A stretch of 64,000 nt of DNA from Shimia sp040370365 (GTDB lineage: Bacteria > Pseudomonadota > Alphaproteobacteria > Rhodobacterales > Rhodobacteraceae): the NCBI RefSeq assembly GCF_040370365.1, contig NZ_BAABWQ010000002.1:1166034-1230033 (forward strand). The letters are read 5' to 3'. Numbering within the stretch: the stretch's first letter is position 1; each line of letters starts with the position of its first letter. Under the pieces are notes generated by a model that ran no database searches, had not been told where the DNA came from, and saw only the letters and a program-made list of their open reading frames with translations. The translations under genes were made by a program, and so were the position numbers. Positions 60,537-64,000 of this stretch are shown here, piece by piece.

Positions 60537-60752
60537 ATGACCACCGCAACCCTCATCTCGACGTTGACCTGTCCCAAATGCGCACATGTACAGAGCTTTG
60601 AAATGCCGACAGATGCCTGTCAGTTTTTTCTGGACTGTCCAAATTGTGCAGAGGTTCTACGGCCGTTGGATGGGGATTGCTGTGTGTTCTGTTCCTTCGG
60701 GGACGTCCCATGCCCGCCCATTCAGGCTGGCGATAGCTGTTGCAAAGGCTGA
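60537..60752 (+). CDS. GDCCVxC-domain cysteine-rich small protein between msrP and msrQ
   Basis: This is a 71-residue protein with eleven cysteines (12, 15, 28, 34, 37, 48, 49, 52, 59, 68, 69). It carries the GDCCVFCSFGDVPCPPIQ block that defines the GDCCVxC domain. CPKC and CPNC form a zinc-ribbon-like N-terminal half. No signal peptide is seen, so it is cytoplasmic. Members of the domain have been linked to mercury resistance loci and some are selenoproteins, but here Cys is used. It starts five bases after msrP and its TGA is one base before the msrQ ATG. A role in metal or redox handling for the MsrPQ system is inferred only from position. Confidence 0.85.
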   Translation: MTTATLISTLTCPKCAHVQSFEMPTDACQFFLDCPNCAEVLRPLDGDCCVFCSFGDVPCPPIQAGDSCCKG

Positions 60753-60753
60753 T

Positions 60754-61380
60754 ATGATCGACCGTCTGAACACTCTGTTGCGCAAACTGCCCAATTGGCT
60801 GCTCTACCTTCTTGGGGCGGCCTATCCGGCATGGTTGCTTTATGCAGGCTTCACCGGTGGGTTGGGTGTTGATCCAGTCAAGGCGATGGAACACGCGCTG
60901 GGCAAGGCGGGTCTGCAAATCTTGGTGGCGGTCTTACTGATCACGCCACTGCGCCGCTTCACCAAGATCAATCTGCTCAGCTGGCGGCGGGCGTTGGGCG
61001 TGATCGCCTTCTTCTATATTGTGCTACACCTGCTGGTATGGATGGTGCTGGATGTACAAATCCTGTCCCAAGTTTGGGCCGATATCGTCAAACGTCCCTA
61101 CATCATTGTGGGCATGGCCTCTCTGGTGATCCTGCTGCCGTTGGCGCTGACCTCCAACAACTGGTCTATCCGCAAACTTGGCCCGCGCTGGCGTGTGCTG
61201 CACAAGGCCACCTATCTGGCTGTGCTGTTGGGCGGCATTCACTACATCATGCAGGTGAAAGGCTTTCAGTATGAGCCATATGTCTATCTGGGTGTGATCA
61301 TCATTCTGCTTGCATTGCGCCGCTTGCCGAAGCGATCAAAAAAGCCGATCACCAAACCACGGATGCGCCGCGCGACCTGA
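60754..61380 (+). CDS. msrQ: Heme-binding membrane subunit MsrQ
   Basis: This is a 208-residue inner-membrane cytochrome b with about six helices of the ferric reductase-like (FRD) fold. His residues in FFYIVLHLLVW and in RWRVLHKATYLAVLLGGIHYIM are the expected heme ligands. It passes electrons from quinol to MsrP. The start is one base after the GDCCVxC gene. The C-terminus is basic (RRLPKRSKKPITKPRMRR), on the cytosolic side. It converges on the LacI gene with eleven bases between stops. Confidence 0.94.
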   Translation: MIDRLNTLLRKLPNWLLYLLGAAYPAWLLYAGFTGGLGVDPVKAMEHALGKAGLQILVAVLLITPLRRFTKINLLSWRRALGVIAFFYIVLHLLVWMVLDVQILSQVWADIVKRPYIIVGMASLVILLPLALTSNNWSIRKLGPRWRVLHKATYLAVLLGGIHYIMQVKGFQYEPYVYLGVIIILLALRRLPKRSKKPITKPRMRRAT

Positions 61381-61391
61381 TGCCCCTGCCG

Positions 61392-62429
61392 CTATGGTTC
61401 AGTCAGGATTTGTTGTGGCAAGTTGTCCGGCGTGATCACCTGAACATCTGATGCATGATGCTCGGGTGTGGGCGTGGCCAATCCGTGATGCCCCAAAAAC
61501 GCGCCAAACACATGGCGCAGATCGACCGTCAAATCATGATGCATCACAAAACTCAGCGCACCCTCTTGGATCAGGCGCACATTGTCCCGGTCCAGATCAT
61601 GGGCAATGAACACCTCCGGCTTTATGCCTGAATCTGCCAAAGCCCGCAGAATAGAGCGATTGCCCCCACCCATAGAATAGACCGCGCGCAACCCCGATAG
61701 ATCATCGGCGGCGGCTGTGATCAGCTTGGCGGTTTCAAAGTCTTGCCCGCGCCCCCCGGCCACAGGGACCACATGTAAATGCGGACACCGTTCTGCCAGG
61801 GCGGACACAAAAGCGGCCTCTCGGGCCTGTTCGCCCAAAAACAATTCACTGCTGCATGTGGCCAAGACGGGGCCTGTGGCGTCTGGCAACGTCAGGGACA
61901 GAAGATACGCCGCCGTGCGCCCGGCACCTGCGTTGTTCAACCCGGCATAGGCAATCCGCGCGGTCCCGGCCAGATCGGTCACCAGTGTGACAACTGGGAT
62001 GCCTGCTTTATGGAGTTGATTTACCTCGTCACGGATCTTTGGGGTGTCGCGCAATTTCAGACAGACCCCATCGCTGCCACGGGTGCGAATGCGGCGCAAT
62101 ATGGTCACCGTCTCTGCGTCTGTCATCACTTCCTGCAGGATGAACCGGGATCGACAGACGGCACTCCCAAGGTGCGGTGCCACACCATCTGCTGCGCGTT
62201 TGACTTCGCGGCTGAACCGAGTGGGCGCTTCGATCACAAAATCAAAAAACAGCCGCCGTCCTTTTGCAGACAAAAGCGCTTCCTGTCCTTCCAACTCTGC
62301 AACGGCCCTTTCGACGCGCGCGCGGCTTTGTGGGCTGACGTTGGCACGCTTGTTGAGCACACGATCCACCGTGGCCGGGCCAAGCCCAGCCTGTCGGGCG
62401 ATCTCCTTTATGGGAAAACGATGAGTCAT
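61392..62429 (-). CDS. LacI-family transcriptional regulator
   Basis: This is a 345-residue regulator. The LacI helix-turn-helix is at the start (FPIKEIARQAGLGPATVDRVLNKRANVS), followed by a hinge and a type I periplasmic-binding-like ligand domain (VVTLVTDLAGTARIAYAGLNNAGAGRTAAYLL; MGGGNRSILRALADSG). The ATG at 62429 is chosen as the family start; a longer frame to 62591 overlaps the neighbouring promoter. It is divergent from the dioxygenase gene over a 78-base region with a palindrome, so it most likely controls that gene. The effector, probably a sugar-like ligand, is unknown. Confidence 0.9.
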   Translation of the reverse strand: MTHRFPIKEIARQAGLGPATVDRVLNKRANVSPQSRARVERAVAELEGQEALLSAKGRRLFFDFVIEAPTRFSREVKRAADGVAPHLGSAVCRSRFILQEVMTDAETVTILRRIRTRGSDGVCLKLRDTPKIRDEVNQLHKAGIPVVTLVTDLAGTARIAYAGLNNAGAGRTAAYLLSLTLPDATGPVLATCSSELFLGEQAREAAFVSALAERCPHLHVVPVAGGRGQDFETAKLITAAADDLSGLRAVYSMGGGNRSILRALADSGIKPEVFIAHDLDRDNVRLIQEGALSFVMHHDLTVDLRHVFGAFLGHHGLATPTPEHHASDVQVITPDNLPQQILTEP

Positions 62430-62451
62430 TGATGTGTTTCTGATGTGTTTT
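62430..62451. repeat. Two tandem 11-base repeats in the LacI/dioxygenase promoter region
   Basis: TGATGTGTTTC is followed at once by TGATGTGTTTT. The pair sits next to the LacI start codon and may be a helical-phase binding site or a chance duplication. Confidence 0.4.
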
Positions 62452-62467
62452 TGGGCCCCAAACAAGG

Positions 62468-62482
62468 GTTGGCTTTGCCAAC
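62468..62482. promoter_or_regulatory. Candidate LacI operator
   Basis: GTTGGC-TTT-GCCAAC is a perfect 6+3+6 palindrome between the divergent LacI and dioxygenase genes, 26 bases before the dioxygenase start. Its place suits a repressor operator; LacI family operators often have a central CG, which this lacks. Confidence 0.45.
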
Positions 62483-62507
62483 ATGAGCGCAAGACAAGGA
62501 GGACCCC

Positions 62508-63689
62508 ATGAAAAACACCATCAAAAGACCTGCTGGCTTTTACGATCCAGAGCATTGCGATCTGGCCGAGTTCACGGCGCTGATTGATCAATCCATTGAC
62601 CCTGCCAGTGTCCCAAACGCGACCGGCATCGATAAGAACGTGCCAATTTACGATATGGCGGTGCTGCGTCCCATGGTGGAAGATGCTGCCACCCGTTCGG
62701 TGCTGTTGGCGGAATGGGCGCAGGTCCTGCTAAACGGCGCGGGTGTGCTTGCGCTTAAGAATGCCTATGCCAACACATCTGTGTTGGATGAGGCCACCGC
62801 CCTCTATGAGCAGATCATCGAGCGTGAGAAAGCCAGCGCCGGGGCAGGGGGAGATCACTTTGCCGCCTCAGGTGCCAACGACCGGATCTGGAACGCATTG
62901 CAAAAGCTCTGTGAGGCATCACCGGAAGTCTTCCTGCGCTATTTTGCCAACACATCGATCGCTGCCGTGTGTGAGGCATGGCTGGGCCCCAACTATCAGA
63001 TGACCGCGCAGATCAATCTGGTGCATCCCGGCGGGGCCGCGCAGCAGGCGCATCGCGATTACCATTTGGGGTTTCAAACTGCAGAGGTCAGCGCGACCTA
63101 CCCGGCGCATGTGCATGACCTCTCTCCCTTGATGACCTTGCAAGGCGCCGTGGCGCATTGTGACATGCCGGTGCAGAGCGGGCCGACCAAGCTCTTGCCG
63201 TTCTCTCAATTGTATCGTGCTGGATACGCAGCATGGTGGCGGGAGGACTTTCGCGCGGTGTTTGAAGCACGACACATTCAACTGCCATTGGCCAAAGGTG
63301 ATGCGGTGTTCTTCAATCCCGCTCTGTTTCATGCGGCGGGGGCCAACAGCAGCGCTGACATTCATCGCATGGCCAATCTGTTGCAGATCTCTTCCGCCTT
63401 TGGGCGGGCGATGGAAACGGTGGACCGCACCAAGATGTGCAGGTTGATATATCCCGTGGCGCTGGCCGCCTATCAAAGTGGTGCGCTGACATGGGAAGAG
63501 CTTGTGGCGTCTGTGGCGGCCTGTGGTGAGGGCTATGCGTTCCCTACTAACCTAGACCGTGATCCGCCCAAAGGTGGATTGGCGCCTGAGAGCCAGCAGG
63601 CCTACCTGCTGAGAGCTTTGTCGGAGGGCATAGAGATGGACGCGTTTTCTGCTCACCTGGAGGAGATGCGCAAGCGACGTTCTGCGTGA
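62508..63689 (+). CDS. PhyH-type Fe(II)/2-oxoglutarate dioxygenase
   Basis: This is a 393-residue protein of the phytanoyl-CoA dioxygenase family. The HxD motif is AHRDYH (H182, D184), and the distal His is in ALFHAAG (H275). An Arg for 2-oxoglutarate binding is likely in IHRMANLLQ. It would hydroxylate a carbon of an unknown substrate. The start follows GGAGG with six bases. It is divergent from a LacI regulator and followed only by non-coding DNA to the window edge. Membership in PhyH is secure; substrate is not. Confidence 0.88.
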   Translation: MKNTIKRPAGFYDPEHCDLAEFTALIDQSIDPASVPNATGIDKNVPIYDMAVLRPMVEDAATRSVLLAEWAQVLLNGAGVLALKNAYANTSVLDEATALYEQIIEREKASAGAGGDHFAASGANDRIWNALQKLCEASPEVFLRYFANTSIAAVCEAWLGPNYQMTAQINLVHPGGAAQQAHRDYHLGFQTAEVSATYPAHVHDLSPLMTLQGAVAHCDMPVQSGPTKLLPFSQLYRAGYAAWWREDFRAVFEARHIQLPLAKGDAVFFNPALFHAAGANSSADIHRMANLLQISSAFGRAMETVDRTKMCRLIYPVALAAYQSGALTWEELVASVAACGEGYAFPTNLDRDPPKGGLAPESQQAYLLRALSEGIEMDAFSAHLEEMRKRRSA

Positions 63690-63812
63690 GGCTTTGGCAG
63701 CGGGTTTGTTGTTGTATTGTTTTTGGCTGTTGTGTGCCCGCTGCGGTTTTGGCGTTGCGCGTTTTGCGGGGTGTGTCGTTCGTTGTGTTGGGGATTCTGT
63801 CTGTCCTGCGTT

Positions 63813-63856
63813 TTGGACCGATGTGATAACGACGTATTACCGACGTGATACCGACG
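63813..63856 (+). repeat. Four tandem 11-base repeats (iteron-like)
   Basis: The units are TTGGACCGATG, TGATAACGACG, TATTACCGACG and TGATACCGACG, in exact 11-base register. The last three share the core CGACG with A-rich left halves; the first is weaker. A period of 11 bases would place protein sites on one face of the helix. Confidence 0.6.
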
Positions 63857-63916
63857 TTTGTTTTGGGGGTTAACGGTGGTGTGTTGCGTGAGTCTTTGGT
63901 GTTTTGGCCGTGAGTC

Positions 63917-63925
63917 TGTGGATAA
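63917..63925 (-). promoter_or_regulatory. Perfect DnaA box
   Basis: TGTGGATAA on the plus strand is TTATCCACA on the minus strand, the consensus DnaA box. It lies 61 bases after the tandem repeats. Confidence 0.65.
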
Positions 63926-64000
63926 GTGGATTGTTTGTGTTGGCGTTAACTGTGTTTGGATTGATTTGGCGGGTTCTGGCGGAAAGTTGTTTGTTTAAGC

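Larger units (their letters stand above)
63690..64000. other. Non-coding, A-poor region with tandem 11-mers and a DnaA box
   Basis: The 311 bases after the dioxygenase stop carry no open frame of note. From 63717 to 63793 the plus strand has no A at all. Four degenerate 11-base repeats (63813-63856) and a perfect DnaA box (63917-63925) follow, with two GTTAAC sites around 63869 and 63945. The combination is unlike any other intergenic stretch in the window and runs to the edge. Confidence 0.6.

Noticed and set aside
1..64000. CRISPR arrays, insertion sequences, prophage, tRNA and rRNA genes
   Set aside because: No regularly spaced repeats, transposase or phage proteins, or tRNA or rRNA signatures were found in the window.

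Overview
The window looks like a chromosomal segment of a marine Roseobacter-group alphaproteobacterium (Rhodobacteraceae sensu lato). The evidence is the dnaA-dnaN-recF-gyrB block, the motB-flgE-flgK-flgL-flgI order, two Liv-type ABC systems coupled to acyl-CoA ligases, CtrA-like half sites, moderate-to-high GC, and the protein sequence style throughout. There are no rRNA or tRNA genes, insertion sequences, integrases, prophage genes or CRISPR arrays. It reads as core and conserved-accessory chromosome, not a mobile island.

Layout. 1-2.9 kb: tamB (cut by the window edge) and tamA on the minus strand, the outer-membrane translocation and assembly module. 3.1-9.8 kb: a divergent PlsC-like acyltransferase, then a flagellar block motB-flgE-flgK-flgL-flgI closed by a terminator. 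10-12.3 kb: a membrane-bound hybrid histidine kinase. 12.6-17.2 kb: a MarR regulator with an RND efflux adaptor and pump. 17.2-18.9 kb: an EamA exporter and a DEDDh exonuclease. 19-25.3 kb: gyrB, recF, dnaN and dnaA, all on the minus strand, with a structured dnaA leader. 26-27.7 kb: nth and a PfkB sugar kinase.

28-47 kb is the most distinctive region. Two paralogous Liv-type ABC importers, each with its own long AMP-forming acyl-CoA ligase, flank a hybrid PAS histidine kinase and an OmpR-type response regulator. The second module also carries a 4-Cys zinc-ribbon protein and a two-helix membrane protein, translationally coupled between its two permease genes, and it ends in a PaaK-like protein with an eroded nucleotide loop. 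The joint reading is import of a carboxylic acid coupled to CoA activation, controlled by the two-component pair. The substrate is unknown.

47-53 kb is a run of single genes: a TetR repressor with two operator-like palindromes, a 35-codon small ORF, an isoprenylcysteine-methyltransferase-like membrane protein, a CDF-like transporter with an incomplete metal site, dinB, a Nudix hydrolase, pyrF, a PEMT-like protein and a small unknown. 53-63.7 kb: clpB behind a sigma-32-like promoter, a HAD phosphatase, an alpha/beta hydrolase, a GltB-like FMN protein, msrP and msrQ with a cysteine-packed GDCCVxC protein between them, then a LacI regulator divergent from a PhyH-type dioxygenase.

The last 310 bases are non-coding and very unusual: a 77-base stretch of the plus strand without a single A, four tandem 11-mers and one perfect DnaA box. 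This is a candidate replication-related or DnaA-binding locus that continues past the window.
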